Assembly: GCA_026826555.1 (NCBI GenBank)
Contig: JAKSZT010053994.1
Span: 1,977,742 to 2,041,741 of the forward strand
Reading direction: 5' to 3'
Origin: Tolypeutes matacus
Lineage: Eukaryota > Chordata > Mammalia > Cingulata > Chlamyphoridae
Length of the DNA: 64,000 bases
Below, in pieces: positions 11,235 to 23,849 of this stretch. The first letter of the stretch is position 1; every line of letters begins with the position of its first letter. Position numbers and translations under genes: made by a program. The notes below the pieces were generated by a model. The model was not told the DNA's origin. It ran no database searches and was given only the letters and a program-made list of their open reading frames with translations.

Positions 11235-13463
11235 ATATACCCTTTATCATGTTGAGGATATTTACTTCTATTCCTATCTTCTAATGTATTTTTTCTCATG
11301 AAAAGATGCTCTGTTTTGTCAAATGCTTTTTCTGCATCAATAACAGTGATCAGGTGATTTTCTCTTTTGGTCTGTTAATCTGTATTAATTTATTTCCTTA
11401 TGTTGAAAAATCCTTGCATACCAGGGATGAAACCCAGTTGGTCATGGTATGTAATTCATTTGATGTGTTGTTGATTATGACTAGCAAGTATTTATTGAGG
11501 ATTTTAGCATCCTTGATCATTAGAGAGATTGATATGTACTTTTCTTTTCTTGTGGCATCTTCATGTTGCTTTGTTATTAGGGAGATGCTGCCATCATAGA
11601 ATTTTATAGGCCATGTTCCCACCACTTCTTTAATGGAAGAGTTTAAGCAAGATTGCTGTTAGTTCTTTCTGGAATGATTTGAAGAATTCTCCTGTGAAGT
11701 CATCTGGTCCATGGCTCTTAGTTGGGAGGTTTTTGATGTCTAATTCAAATTTGTTACTTGTGAGCAATCTGTTGAGTTCATTAATTTCTTCTTTTGTCAA
11801 TTTGGGCTGCTTGTGTGTTTCTAGAAATTTGTCCATTTTATCTAATTTATACATCTTGTTGACATCCAGTTTTTCAAAGTATCCTTATTTGATATTGTGT
11901 TATCTCCTATCTCAGTTTTTATTTTATGCATTTTCATTTTCTCTCTTTTTTCTTTTTATGTTTAGCTAATGGTTTGTCAATATTATTAGTCTTCTCAAAG
12001 AACCACCTTTCAGTTTTCTTAATTTATTCTAGTGCTTTTTACAATCTCAATTTAATTAATTCTGTTCTAAACTCTTTTCCTTCTTTCTACTTGCTTTAGA
12101 ATTACATTGTTGTTCTTTTCCCAGTCGCTCCAAGTGTGCAATTAGTTTGTTGGTTTTATCTCTTTATTCTTTTTTAATATAGGCATTTATGGCTATAAAT
12201 TTCTGTCTCAGCACTGCTTTTACTGCATCAACTAGGTTTTGATAGGTTGTGTTCTCATTTTCATTCATTTCAGGGTAGTAACTGATTTCTTTTGCAATGT
12301 CCTCCTTGACCCATTGGTTGTCTAATGATTGTGTTGTTTAACTTTCATTTCTTTGTGCTTATTCTGGTTTTCTGCCATTATTCATTTACAGCTTCATTCC
12401 ACTGTGGTCAGAGAAATTACATTGTATAATTTCAATATTTCTGAATTCCTTGAGAGTTGTTCTATGGCTTAGCATGTGGTCTATCCTGGAGAATGATCCA
12501 TGTGTACTTGAGTAGAATGTATATACCATTTTAATTGGGCATAATATTCTGTATATGTCTATTAGGTCTAGATCTTCTAACATTATTCAAGAATTCTCTT
12601 TCCTTATTGACCCTCTGGTGAAATGCTTTATCTTATGGTAATAATTGTGTATTAAATTCCACTACTATAAATGTAGAGTCATCTATTTCTTCACTTAGGT
12701 CTTCCAATGTTTGCCTCATGTATTTTGGGGTACCATGATTAGGTGCATAAATGATTATTATTGTTCTTTCTTCTTGATGATTACCTCTTTTATGAATATA
12801 TAGGGTCCTTCTTTTTCTCTAACAAAAGTTTTGCATTTACAGTCTATTTTGTCTGATATTAGTATAGCTACTCTCTCCCCTTTTTGATTATTGTTTGCAT
12901 GAAAAATCATGTTCCAACCATTCAGTAGTAACATTCTTGTGTTCCTGGGCCTAAGGTGAGTTTCTTACCATGTAGACAGCATATAGATTGGTCATATTTC
13001 CTTATCCATTTCCCAGTTTGTGTCTATTGATTGGGGAGTTTATTCCATCAACATTCAATGTAATTACTGCCAAGGCTTTAATTATATTAGCCATATTTTC
13101 TTTAGGTTTATATATGTCATATTTTGTTTATATTTCTTTTTTTATTTTTTTAGTTATTCTTATTATTCTTTTCTCCACACTCCTGCAACCCTCTTCCTCC
13201 TGTTGTTTTTTTTTTTTTTCCTTTCAACTTGCACAAATCCTTTTAGTATTACTTGAAGGAAGGTCTCTTATTGAAAACTCTCTTAAATTCTGTTTATCTG
13301 TGAATATTATAAACTCTTCCTCTTTTTGGAATGCCAGTGTTGCTGGATATGGAATTCTTGGCTGACAGGTTCTTTGTTTTGCTTTGTTTTTATTGTTGAT
13401 GTTTTTTGAACCTTAACTTTGCCATACCACTGTCTTGTTGCCTCCATGGTTTCTGATGAGATA

Positions 13464-13775
13464 TCAGTGCTTAATGTTATTTAGCCCCTTGTATGTGATG
13501 GATCTATTTCCTCTTGCTGCTTTCACTATTCTTTGTCTTGAGCATTGTATAATTCTTTTTCTGAACATCGTACAAACTATATGTCTTTGTGTATGCCTGT
13601 TAGAATTTATATTGCTTGGTGTGTTCTCTGCTTCCTGGACAAGTACATCCATATCTTTCAAAAGAGTTAGGAAATTTTCAGCCTTTATTTCTTTCAACAC
13701 TCCTTCTGACCCCTTTCCTTCTTTTCTCCCTCTGGGATGCCATACTGTGTATGTTTGTGTGTTTTGTGTTGTCAT
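13464..13775 (-). pseudogene. L1 ORF1 (RNA-binding protein) fragment
   Basis: ORF1p coats L1 RNA. This 103-codon stretch covers the end of the RRM-like domain and the start of the C-terminal domain: a KGSEGVLKEIKAENF-type segment, then the INSNRHTQRHIV block (family INPKR-TPRHI). The N-terminal coiled coil is absent. The minus-strand L1 body ends just to the right, where a plus-strand L1 begins near 13,805. The fragment is in the same orientation as the endonuclease to its left. Confidence 0.75.
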
Positions 13776-13804
13776 TTTATTCCCTGAGACACAGTTGGAT
13801 TTTT

Positions 13805-14705
13805 TCTATCATTTCACACCTATTAAACTGGTCAATATTAAAAAGTCAGAAACCTGTAAATGTTGTGGAGAAAGTGGAGAGATAGGAATGTTTATTCACT
13901 GATGGTGGGAATGTAGAATGGTACAACCACTATGGAGGACTCTTTGGCAGTTCCTTAAGAATTTGAGAATATTCTTTCCATGGGACCTGGCAATATCATT
14001 TCTAGGTATATACCCAGAATAACTTAAAATAGTGACATGAATAGACATGAAACTGATTTTTATAACAACATTATTCATGATAGATAAAATTTGGAAACCA
14101 CCCAGGTGTCTATCAACTGACAAATGCATAAACATGTTGTGGAGTACACACACAATTGAATATTATGCAACTGTAAGAAGTAATGAAGTTGGGAAACATG
14201 TGACAACATGGATGAGCCTGGAGAACATGATGTTGAGTGAAGCAAGCCAGACACAAAAGGACAAATACTATATGACTGCACTATAATGAACTAAATATAT
14301 TATGTGATATATAAATATATTATTTGAATTATGAATATGGGTAAAACAGCATGTATAAGACAATTTTTCTTGAAGCTGAACAAATGTAGGTTGATACTAC
14401 AAAATGTTAATATCAGACAAAAATACATTACACTAAGTGAAGGAGAACAGACACAGAATACTACACATTGTATGATTCCATTTATATAAAATGTATATAA
14501 AAGTAAATTTATAAAGATGAAATTACATGAGTGGATATGTAGGACTGAAGAAGGAATGCTAATGGGTGTGGAGCCTTTTTTTTTCAGAGAATGAAAATGT
14601 TCTAAAATTTTGAATGATGCATATACAACATTGTGATGATATAAAAAGCCATTGATTATACACTTTTGATACATCATATGATATGTCAATATATCTCAAT
14701 TAAAC
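13805..14705 (+). mobile_element. L1 LINE, ORF2 C-terminus and 3'UTR
   Basis: The plus strand reads the last part of ORF2, with nucleotide matches to the TIEYYATVRSNEV segment at 14,150-14,190 and the LSEASQTQKDKYYM segment at 14,232-14,275, then an AT-rich 3'UTR ending near 14,705. It is 5'-truncated and frameshifted. Confidence 0.75.
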
Positions 14706-16703
14706 TACTTAATAAGCAAATGCATAATTGTGCAAGAATAGCCAAAAATAGTAGGTATGTACAGCAGGGGAAAGTCGAGAGATTGAAATGTGAGTAAATT
14801 TCTTGTTTGTTTATTTTTTCATTATTATTATTGAAATAATGTAAATTCTCTAATAGTGATTGGAGTGTTGAATGCACAACTATGTCATTTTACCAAATAC
14901 TATTGATTATACACTTTGGATCAATTGTTGCTTTATTAATATGTATGAATAAAAGTGTAAAAATAAAATAAAACATTAGAGGAATATAATCAGTGATTTG
15001 AAATGTTAGAATAATGAATAAGTGAAATTAAACACAGAACACTTGAACTTGAAAAGATAGGAGAACAAACAGATTAAGCAATGCAAATATAATGAACACA
15101 GTCCAGGGAATTGAATATCAATATGAAATTCACACACAATGTGTTATAGGGGTCCCAGAAGGAAAAGAGAATGGGAAAAGTATAGAAAGAATTCTTGAGG
15201 AAATACTGACTGAAAATTTTCCCACCCTTATGAAAGACATGAATATCAATGTTCAAGAAAAATAACATACCCCAAATAGAAAAAAATCCAAAAAGACTTA
15301 TTCTGAGAAATCTGCTATTCAGAATGTCAAAGTCCAAAGATAAAGATAGGATTTTCAGAACAGTAAGATAATAGTAATGCATTACTTAAAAAAGAGTCTC
15401 AAAAAGTCTAAGTGTTGGTCTCTAATCAGAAAGCATGGAGGTGAGAAGATAGTGATATGTTATTTTTGAGGTATCAAAACAGAAAAATAGCCAGCAAAGG
15501 ATGCTTTATCTGGCAAAACTATCCTTCAGAAGTGAAGGCAATTTTAAATTCTTTACATACAAACAAAGCTGAGTTAGTATGTTACCAAGACACTGAATCT
15601 ACAAAAAATATTATAGGGTGTGTTGTTAGAGTCTGAAAGAAAAAGACAAGGGAGAGAGCACTTGAGAAGAGTACAGAAATGAAGAACATAAATAAGAGAA
15701 AATGAAATGGTTAAACAACAATCAATAGTAATCTATGACAACAGGAAGACAAGGGATAAAATTGACAAAGTAATATCCTTATAGTAGTAATGCTGAATGT
15801 CAATGGAATGAACTCACTAATTAAAAGGCATAAATTGTTTAGAATGGATAATAATAATGAGCTACCTCTTTGTGGTCTACAAGAGACTCATCTTAACTAC
15901 AAGGACACAATCAGGCTGTCAGGTGAAAGTTTTGGGAAAACCTATATTACAGTAATGGCAGTGAAAATGGTTCGGTGTATTGATACTAATATGGAATAAA
16001 ATAGATTTTAAATGCAAAACTGTTATAAGAGATTAGGAAGATTACTATATTTTAATAAAAGTGACAATTCACATGAAAGAAACAATAATAAATATTTACA
16101 TGTCTAACATAGATGGCCCAAAATACATGAGTCACACACAGGCAAAACTGAAGGGGAGAAATAGATGTCTCTACAATCATAGTTGGAGACTTCAACACTC
16201 CACTCTCAAAATTATATAGAACACCTGGATAGAAGATAAATAAGAAAACAGAGAACTTGAATAATATGATAAATGAACTAGAACATTACGTACCAAAACA
16301 ACAGGAAACATTCTTCTCATGTGCTCATGGATCTTTCTCAAGGATAGACCATTTGCTGGAACATAAATGATAGTCAGTAAATTTAAAAACACTGAAATTA
16401 TATAAAACATTTGATCTGATCATAATGGACTAAACAAAGAAATATATAACAGGCAATAATTTAGAAAATTAAATAATTGGAGATTAAACAATATACACTT
16501 AAATAATCAATAGGTCAAAGAAGAAATAGCAAAAGGGATCAGTAAATTCCTCAAGACAAATGACAATGTGAACACAACATATCAAAAGTTTTGTGATGCA
16601 TCAAAGGCATTGCTAAGAGGGAAATTCATAGCCCTTCAGCGCTTATTAAAAAAGAAGAGCTAAAATGAAAGACCCAACGGTACTTGCAGAATAACAAAAG
16701 AAA

Positions 16704-16726
16704 ACACACACACACACACACACACA
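16704..16726. repeat. (CA)n microsatellite
   Basis: About eleven CA units inside the L1 remnant. Confidence 0.9.
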
Positions 16727-17141
16727 GCAAAACAATTCCAAAGGAAGCAGAAGGAAAGAAAAAAATAAAGACTAGAGTAGAAATAAATGAAATGGAGAAT
16801 TAAAAAAAAAAAAAAAAGAAAGTCAACAAAACTAAAAGTTGGTTCTTTGAAAAGATCAACAAAATCAACAAAGGTTTAGTTAGACTAACAAGAAAAAAAG
16901 AGATGATACAAATTAGTAAAATCAGAAATGAGAAGAACAATATCACTCATGCAGCAGAAATAAAAGAGATCATAATTGGTTACTATAAACAACTGTATGC
17001 CAAAAACTACACATTGTTGATGAAATAGAGAAATTTCTAGAAACACATGAACCAGTAACACTGATCCTGGGAGGTACAGAAGACCTCAAAATAAAAAAAA
17101 ATCCTAAGTAGAGAAATTGAAACAATCATCAAAAAACTCCC

Positions 17142-17355
17142 CAAAGAGGAACAGATGTAGCTCAAGTGATGGAGTGTCTACTTCCCATATAGGAGGTCCC
17201 AGGTTCAAATCTTGATAACTCCTAACAACAAAACAAACAAATGATACCGCTGAAGGAGCCAGTGTAGCTCAGTGGTTGAGCATCAGCTTCCCACATAAGT
17301 GGTCTTAGATACAATCTCCAACCATGGGACCTAAAAAAAAAAAAAAAAGAAGAAT
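17142..17355 (+). mobile_element. Two DAS-type (tRNA-derived) SINEs in tandem
   Basis: Two tRNA-like heads lie in a row. The first reads GATGTAGCTCAAGTGATGGA with a B-box-like GGTTCAAAT at about 17,213. The second, about 17,254-17,355, reads CAGTGTAGCTCAGTGGTTGA and ends in a run of A. DAS SINEs are tRNA-derived elements known from armadillos. The pair could be a dimer or two insertions at the same A-rich tail. Confidence 0.75.
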
Positions 17356-18000
17356 GCTTTTTTACAGAGTGTTAAGAAAGTGGTGATACATGGGGAAATT
17401 GCAACTAATGCAAACTATGGACAATAGCTATCAGTAATATTGTAATATTTTGCAGTGATTGCAAGAAAATGTCTCAATACTGACAGACAACAATAGGAGG
17501 GTATTAAGGGGCATGGGATTTTTCCTTTTTGGAGTAATGAAAACATTCTAAAATTGACTGAGGTGATGACAGCACAATTCTTTGATGAAAATGTGGGCCA
17601 TGGAGTACATACTTTGAATGGATTGTGCAAAGCATGGGACTAAATAACATAGGGAAGCCATAGGTAGATTATTCACTGTGGTTAACAGGACAAATATGAG
17701 AATGCTCTCAAATGAATGATAAGTATGTAATACTAACATAGGATATTAATATTTATGTGGGTTGGGGGGAAATACAGCAATTGTAAGATATGGGCTATAG
17801 TTAGTAGGAATATGTTGATGCTGCTCTTTCATAGTTTGTAACAAATGTTTCACCACAATGCAAGGTGTTGGTGGTGGGGAAATGTATTGGTGCCTTATAT
17901 GATGATTTGCACATTTGTTTTGTAGATGTACAAATTTTACTATAAACTTACTCATATATATACATGTTTGAATGATATACTTCAATAAAATTTTACTTTA

Positions 18001-18954
18001 AAAAATAAACCCGAAGTTCTTAGAAAATAATTAAAGCATAAAAATAAAATAGAATCCACCATTTTATAAATTCAATGTAATAATTCAGGAAAGGTTCATT
18101 GAGGTTATCACTTGAAATGTGGCTGAAGAACAGAATACATATATCTTACCAAATATCCTATGTATCACCTGATAGTTACAATGAAAAGAAACAAAAATAA
18201 AACAAAAAAATTGAAAAGAACTTTTACAAAGGTGCAGAATGGTGGATATCACTTTAATCAAATGATCAAAGCTAGAATCAATTATAGTGAAATAACCTGG
18301 CTCTGTGTCCTTAATGAGTTACAACATGTAGTACAAGATCACCTATGAATTATTCTTGGCAAAAATTACAACAACAATACAGTGAAACCTTCAGATTAAA
18401 CTTTCAGTTTATTAGAAACACAGGGCATAGAGATCCAAGTTCATGCCATGGGTAAACACCTGTACAAAATGGGGAACTACTTAAGACAACTGCAAGGCCT
18501 GCTTACAAGTCAATATCATTAAAAAAAAAAAAAAAAAAAAAGAATAAGAAAAACTGTGGAGTGATCTCAGTTTCATAAAACCAAAAAGGAAATTTGAATA
18601 TGGTATGAATTTAGATAACATTAGAGAATTATTGGTTTTTGGTGTATGAGAATGCTTTTCTTTTTGAAATATACACATTAAAGAATCTAGGATGAAGTGT
18701 CTTGATGTCTGAAACTTCAAATGTTTCAGCATAGGCAGATGGATAAACAGAAAGCTAAAGTAGATATGGCAATATGTTAACAATTGTTAAAGTTAGGAGG
18801 AGTTTTTTAGAGAGTCAAATTGGTGTGGTTTCAAGGCCTAGATCATTCTCTTTCTAGTTTTTGGAGAATTTGTGAACCTTTAAAAGCTTTTTTTTTTTTA
18901 ATTGTTGGTAAAAATCAAAATTTTCACTATACATACCAACATTTGCTTTTTAAA
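18001..18954. other. Unassigned AT-rich sequence
   Basis: No gene or nameable repeat. A run of about 21 A lies near 18,520-18,541. Confidence 0.5.
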
Positions 18955-19045
18955 GCTTCCATTTTCTCATCTGTACAAAGAGGTTTATAATGGTATCTGT
19001 TTCATAGGATTGTTCTAAAATGGGATGAACAAATGCAATGCAGGT
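18955..19045 (-). repeat. MIR-like SINE fragment
   Basis: CATTTTCTCATCTGTACAAA followed by TTTCATAGGATTGTT matches the MIR core in reverse orientation. Diverged. Confidence 0.5.
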
Positions 19046-19227
19046 ATGTGATTTATTTTTCAGGATGTTGGAACAAATTTTCCCATTAGAAATGAAGAAA
19101 TAACTAACCTACTCATGTTGCTATTCATCAAAACATATTTTGAATGTTCATGTCACTAGTGCAAACCAGAACATTTGATAACGTCCAATTTTCCAAAATT
19201 ATGGAGACAATGACTAATCATTGATTC

Positions 19228-19475
19228 TCTATTATTTTCCAGAAACTAGGCACTAGGAAGATAGCCATGAAAACTAACAACAAAGAAAAAAATTCAGGCA
19301 ATGTCCTTGCCCTCAAAGAGTTGATATTTTAGTTTGGGAAGACAGTAAACAAATAAATTGATACATTATCCCTTAGTGGACGCCATGCCTTGTAATGAAA
19401 AAAAAAAGCAAAGTGAGGGGGCTAGAGAGAAGTCAGCGAAGGTCACTTAGATTAGGTAACTTTTGTGCTGGGCCA
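19228..19475 (+). repeat. L2-like LINE fragment
   Basis: CTAGGCACTAGGAAGATA followed by GTCCTTGCCCTCAAAGAGTT resembles the ancient L2 3' region. Assigned from memory of that consensus. Confidence 0.45.
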
Positions 19476-19894
19476 TATCTATAATTATAATAAAAATATA
19501 AATGGATAAATAAAATAAAAATTTCAAAGTTTGGTGGCAGGAATACTGAAGTAAGAAAAACTAATAAATCTTTCTAACATCAAGTCTGTATTTTATGATT
19601 TAATTTCTTAAAAGAACTAGTAGGTTACCTGTGGAACACAGCACATGGAAATAAGAGAGCATCTGTTCTTTGTCTCATCAATTATGCCTGCCCATTCCTT
19701 TCTATTTTTACTGTCCTTGCACTATCAAAACAGAAATAAATGCCTTTCTGTTTTTCTTGCCATACATCTTTTTCCATCCCTCCTGAATTCAATTATTTTG
19801 GTTGCTTTGCCTATAATTAACCTTTTATTTCTCAAATCATTGGGGTTATATTTGAATTGAAATAGAGAACAGTATTTTGAGGTCCATAAAACCA

Positions 19895-20030
19895 GTACCT
19901 CCATTGCACAGATGAAAAAAATGGAGGCTTAGGTAAGTTTGGTCACTATCCTGTGTTCTCAGAGATAGTGAAAGGCAGAGCCAAAACACAAACCGCAGCT
20001 TGCCAGTTCTTGAACCAGTAATTTTCCTCT
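19895..20030 (+). repeat. MIR-like SINE fragment
   Basis: CCATTGCACAGATGAAAAA, then GGAGGCTTAGG and GGCAGAGCCAAAACACAAAC correspond to successive parts of the MIR core and tail, forward orientation. Confidence 0.6.
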
Positions 20031-20385
20031 TACTATTAAGGAAATTCTACCTCAATTCAATATGTCCTAATTTCTTATTTTTCAGAAAGTGTTGGCTTAA
20101 TTCTTGCCTCAGTGCATTTCTTCAGAGGTACCCCTTGCTAGGAGGGCCTTTCCACCATCGGCTGAGTTGTCTAGTTGTAGTCTTTCCTGACCACACAGCC
20201 CTCACTGGTCTCTTTCTCTGTCCAGCATGTCTTGGTGTTTCCCAATGAGAATAGTCTTTGAGCACTTTTCCAAATACTTCTGTTTCAAATCTTAGGCTTC
20301 ACATATGGCTGTGATAGAGCTGAACATTCATTTCTAGAATTCTCAATCTCTTGTTTCCTTAATGTTGGTTTTAAATCTGGTTTTA

Positions 20386-20574
20386 GGGAAGAGGCTGTGG
20401 CTCAATCAGTAGGGCTCCCGTTTACCATATGGGAGGCCCTGGGTTCGGTTCCCGGGGCCTCCTGGTGAAGGCAAGCCCGCCCACGTGGCATGGTTAGCTG
20501 ACCAAGCGAGCACAAGCAGCAAGGGGGGGGGTAAATGAATAAATAAATAAAATCTTTAAAAAATAAAATAAAAT
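20386..20574 (+). mobile_element. DAS-type SINE with target-site duplication
   Basis: A tRNA-like head has an A-box region GTGGCTCAATCAGTAGGG and a B box GGTTCGGTTCC at 20,442-20,452. A GC-rich body and an (AAATA)n tail follow. The 13-bp direct repeat AAATCTGGTTTTA flanks it at 20,373-20,385 and 20,575-20,587, showing insertion by L1-type target-primed reverse transcription. It is well preserved and thus probably young. Confidence 0.9.
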
Positions 20575-20587
20575 AAATCTGGTTTTA

Positions 20588-21194
20588 AAACATTGGCCAT
20601 CATTCATATTCTGATTTATAATCTCAGTAAAACTCATTCCAATCCTCTATGACAATTCCCTCACAATTTTTAAGAAACAGCAATTGTAACAATAGTTTGT
20701 ATAGTTGATTTTGTAAAGAGACATATAAAAACTTTTATTTTTTGTCATTTGGGTTATATCAAATTTTCATATTCATTTCCAATGGCAAAACCCAAAACTT
20801 TATACCTATGGCTCTAAATTTATTTTAAAAATTGCATATTTATGTGGGTTCTAATCAAACCTTAAAATACTTACTTTTCATTATAACAACTGGCTGTATC
20901 TTATTCATTTTCACATAGAATGAAAACTCCACTTAACTTGCATTAACAGTATTTTTTGGAAAGTAAAAGCTAATGACTAGAATTATCAAATTAAGTGCAA
21001 TTTGTTGATGGTAATTTGAAAGTGCAGTGTACTAGTGGGACCCAGTAACTTACCTGGATAGAGTGCCTGGATGTGGCACTCTAGAGGCTAAACTATACTT
21101 GGATAGGGCAAATATTCTTCTTAATGATAATCCTACTAAAATATCAATGTCTTATCCCAGGTTATATGCATGAAGCTGTGAAAAGAGTTGGTGC
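20588..21194. other. Unassigned sequence
   Basis: AT-rich; no gene or repeat recognised. Confidence 0.5.
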
Positions 21195-21650
21195 CTGTGG
21201 TGGTTTAAAGCTGTGTGTACACCAGAAAGACATTTTCTTAAGGTTAATCCATTCCTGTGGATGTGAACCCACTGTAAGTAGGAGTTTTGATAAGGATACT
21301 TTGGGTAAGCTGTGACCCATCACATTCAGGATGGGTCTTAATCCTATTACTGGAGTGCTTTATAAATGGAATGAAGAGCAAAAGAGAGAGATAATGTCAT
21401 GGAAGCAACAAGCTGAAATCAATAAAACCCAGAGGAGAGGGGAGAGACCAGCAGATGCCCTGTGCCTTGCCATATGGCAGAGGAGCTAAGGTCCTCTCAC
21501 AGCTGGTCTGTGGGAAGTAAACATCACCTTAATGATGCCTTGATTTGGACATTTTTCTGGCCTCAAAATGCATGCTAATAAATTCCCAGTGTTTAAGCCA
21601 ACCCATTTCAATGCTATCTGCCTTAAGCAGCCTAGGAAACCATCAGCATG
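21195..21650 (+). mobile_element. Interspersed repeat, DNA-transposon-like (family 2), copy 2
   Basis: Best-preserved copy: starts near GTGGTGGTTTAAAGCTGTG, passes ATTCCTGTGGATGTGAACCC and GGATGGGTCTTAATCCTATT, and ends near AACCCATTTCAATGC...GCAGCCTAGGAAAC. About 455 bp, non-coding. Compare 8,995-9,462 and 33,418-33,875. Confidence 0.7.
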
Positions 21651-23396
21651 CTTTTGTTCACTTTGACTTCAGTAGGCTGAGTTGCAGAAAGACTACGTGC
21701 TCTTGGAAAAGGTGTGGGAAATATTTGTGGTAACTGAGCTGAGAATGTCCTTGAGGAACCTGTAATGACTTCACCAATCTCATGAAGATCATAAGGTGAG
21801 AATCTTCATTAGAAGAGATGGGTGCTTTCCTATTCCTTCCAATCATCCTGTTGAGTTTTGCCATTCTTCATTCTGTTTCTTCATTTCCCACACAACCTTC
21901 ATTTTCCCTCTGACTCATTTTTCCTTCATCATTGTACTGCTGCACTGTGAACATTTCTACCATGAAAGGAAGAAGTCTCCCAGCCAGGCACTGGGAAGAG
22001 ATTCCACAGGGAAGACCTTCATTTCCAGACAAAGGCCATCCAGCAGGGTGACCTCATTTTCAAGTTCAATATTTGATGATAGATTAACAGCCCAGATATA
22101 AAGGTCAATGTCACTGGACACTGAATATATTTTCTAACAAGCAAAATCCATGACTCTCAGGAAAATGTTCCCATCCCTGGACCCATTTCAAGCTGTCTTG
22201 TGATGAGAAAGTGCAGATCCTTGACACAAGCCTCTGTTTAATTATCATGTTACTAACTTTGAATTGAATTCTCAGCAAGTAGCTAGGGACAGACCTGAGA
22301 GCTATTTCAATGTGAAGAGATGACTTGACAAATCCTATAAATAGCATGTCCTTCTTCCCCCCCAGTTTTGCTAGGATCTTTCCTTTGAATCCTTTCCCAG
22401 TCCCTCCCAGCAGATATCCTTCCATTTCAGGGAAAAAAGAACAAAGAAAGGAAACTGCTTTATATGCCTCTGCCCTCAACCCACCTAGGTCCACTGTGCC
22501 CAGCAGTCAATGCTAAAGACAACACAAAAATGTTCAGTCATGCAACATTCACAGAGTCCTCTGCTCCCTCTCTGGGCTTGATAAAAAGAGGGAAGGTACA
22601 TCACTGATGAACACTTTTCATTTGGGATGGACAGGGAAACAAATCCCACAGTAGACTCCATGATTGTTCCCTTCATACAGGTTCACAGATCTTACAGTTC
22701 TAGAGCATGCTCAGTGATAGAAGAATTACAAGTGGTGAAGTTCTTTCCATTTCATTAAGGTTCTCCCACCCTCATCAGAAAGACAAAGCTGTCTTGAGTG
22801 AAGGTGTCATTTCTTCTGACAATATATTGATAAACATAAATTACTTCCCATCCTTCTGAACTCAGCACTAAGCAACCCCCAGACTTCCACATCTCACTTT
22901 GGAGATATGTGAGGATTCATGTTCCCATCTTTCCTGGTTGGTAGTTTCTGTTTCTGTTAGGTCTATGTATTCCCATCCATCCCATTCTCCTAAAGAAAGT
23001 GGGGGAGGGTAGGGAACAACTGCTTGAGGCAGGGACTGGGTTTGGGATTTTAATGAATTTTCTTTTCTTCACAGGTTCCTAGAAATTTTAAAGGTTGTTT
23101 TTAAATTTTTTAAAATGAAAATTTGAGAAAAATGTATTTTAGATGAAAAAGATATCTGAGAACATGGAAATGAAGGATGGCTCAATAACAGTGGGTGCAA
23201 AGTCGGTGTTAACTTCCTTCCATGAACATGGTCTTCTTTTGGAGGCCAAAAACACACTTATTATATGCTTAAGTTACCCCTTTAGTTTTCTACACTCAAG
23301 CTATTGGAATACTTTAAACCTCCACCCAATTGTGGTAAAGACAGTCATGACCCTCATTCATTTGAACAAGTAAATTTATTTTTAAATAATTTTTTG
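21651..23396. other. Unassigned, mostly unique sequence
   Basis: A 127-codon open frame on the minus strand (22,111-22,494) has no motif I recognise and no coding-like context. Nothing else stands out. Confidence 0.5.
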
Positions 23397-23402
23397 AGGT
23401 AG

Positions 23403-23843
23403 TGTGATGGTTAGGTTGATATGTCAACTTGGCCAGGTAATTGTGTCCAGGTGTTTGTTCCAGCAAGCACTGGGCTAATTGTAATACAAGAGCATTTATG
23501 GACTTCAATCACCAGTGAGTTTACTGTGTGGATGGCTGCATCAATCAGGGAGATTACATCATCAATGGGTGGTGCTTTTATCCAATAAGTTGAATGACTT
23601 AAGTTGGAAGTGCTTTTCAACATTCAGAGAGAATTTTCCAGCTCGTCGTTGGACAGGCAACCTCTCCCAGAAACTCAACAATGACCTTTCATTGGACTTT
23701 CATCAGAGCCACTGGTTTGCAGCCTGCCTGTGGAATCTGGACTTGTGCATCCCCACAGTCATGTGAGAGACTCTTTTAAAATTTCATATTATTGACAGAT
23801 ATCTCCTGCTGATTCTGTTTCCTGAGAGAACCCTGACTAATAC
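23403..23843 (+). mobile_element. Interspersed repeat, DNA-transposon-like (family 4)
   Basis: Begins GTGATGGTTAGGTTGATATG, contains CAACTTGGCCAGGTAATTG, and ends with TTTCCTGAGAGAACCCTGAC then TAATAC. The 6-bp AGGTAG flanks it at 23,397-23,402 and 23,844-23,849. No coding capacity. I recall this family as abundant in mammals but cannot assign its name. Confidence 0.65.
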
Positions 23844-23849
23844 AGGTAG

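Larger units (their letters stand above)
10412..13800 (-). mobile_element. L1 LINE (B), ORF1 to mid-ORF2, minus strand
   Basis: Read on the minus strand: an ORF1 fragment (13,464-13,775), endonuclease (about 12,386-13,080), linker (11,630-11,854) and reverse transcriptase (10,857-11,234). The reverse-transcriptase part keeps an in-frame LLFADDMIL catalytic box, but stops occur in every other segment. No 3'UTR adjoins its left end. Either it is 3'-deleted or L1 A inserted into it. Confidence 0.8.
14990..18000 (+). mobile_element. Older L1 LINE, ORF1-ORF2 remnant and 3'UTR, interrupted by SINEs
   Basis: ORF1-like remnants lie at 15,070-15,780. The endonuclease start follows at 15,790 (MLNVNGMNSLIKRHK, LQETHL) and continues to about 16,400; linker sequence runs to 17,140. 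SINEs occupy 17,142-17,355. From 17,356 to 18,000 comes a 3'UTR of a type also seen at 52,229-52,775, ending in an A-rich tail with AATAAA near 17,982. Heavily mutated. Confidence 0.7.

Noticed and set aside
20386..20460. tRNA gene
   Set aside because: A and B boxes belong to a SINE head: flanked by target duplications, no tRNA fold with an acceptor stem, A-rich tail.
22111..22494. 127-codon minus-strand open frame as a host gene
   Set aside because: No domain, no start or splice context, no similarity I recognise. Length is within chance for a 64-kb window.
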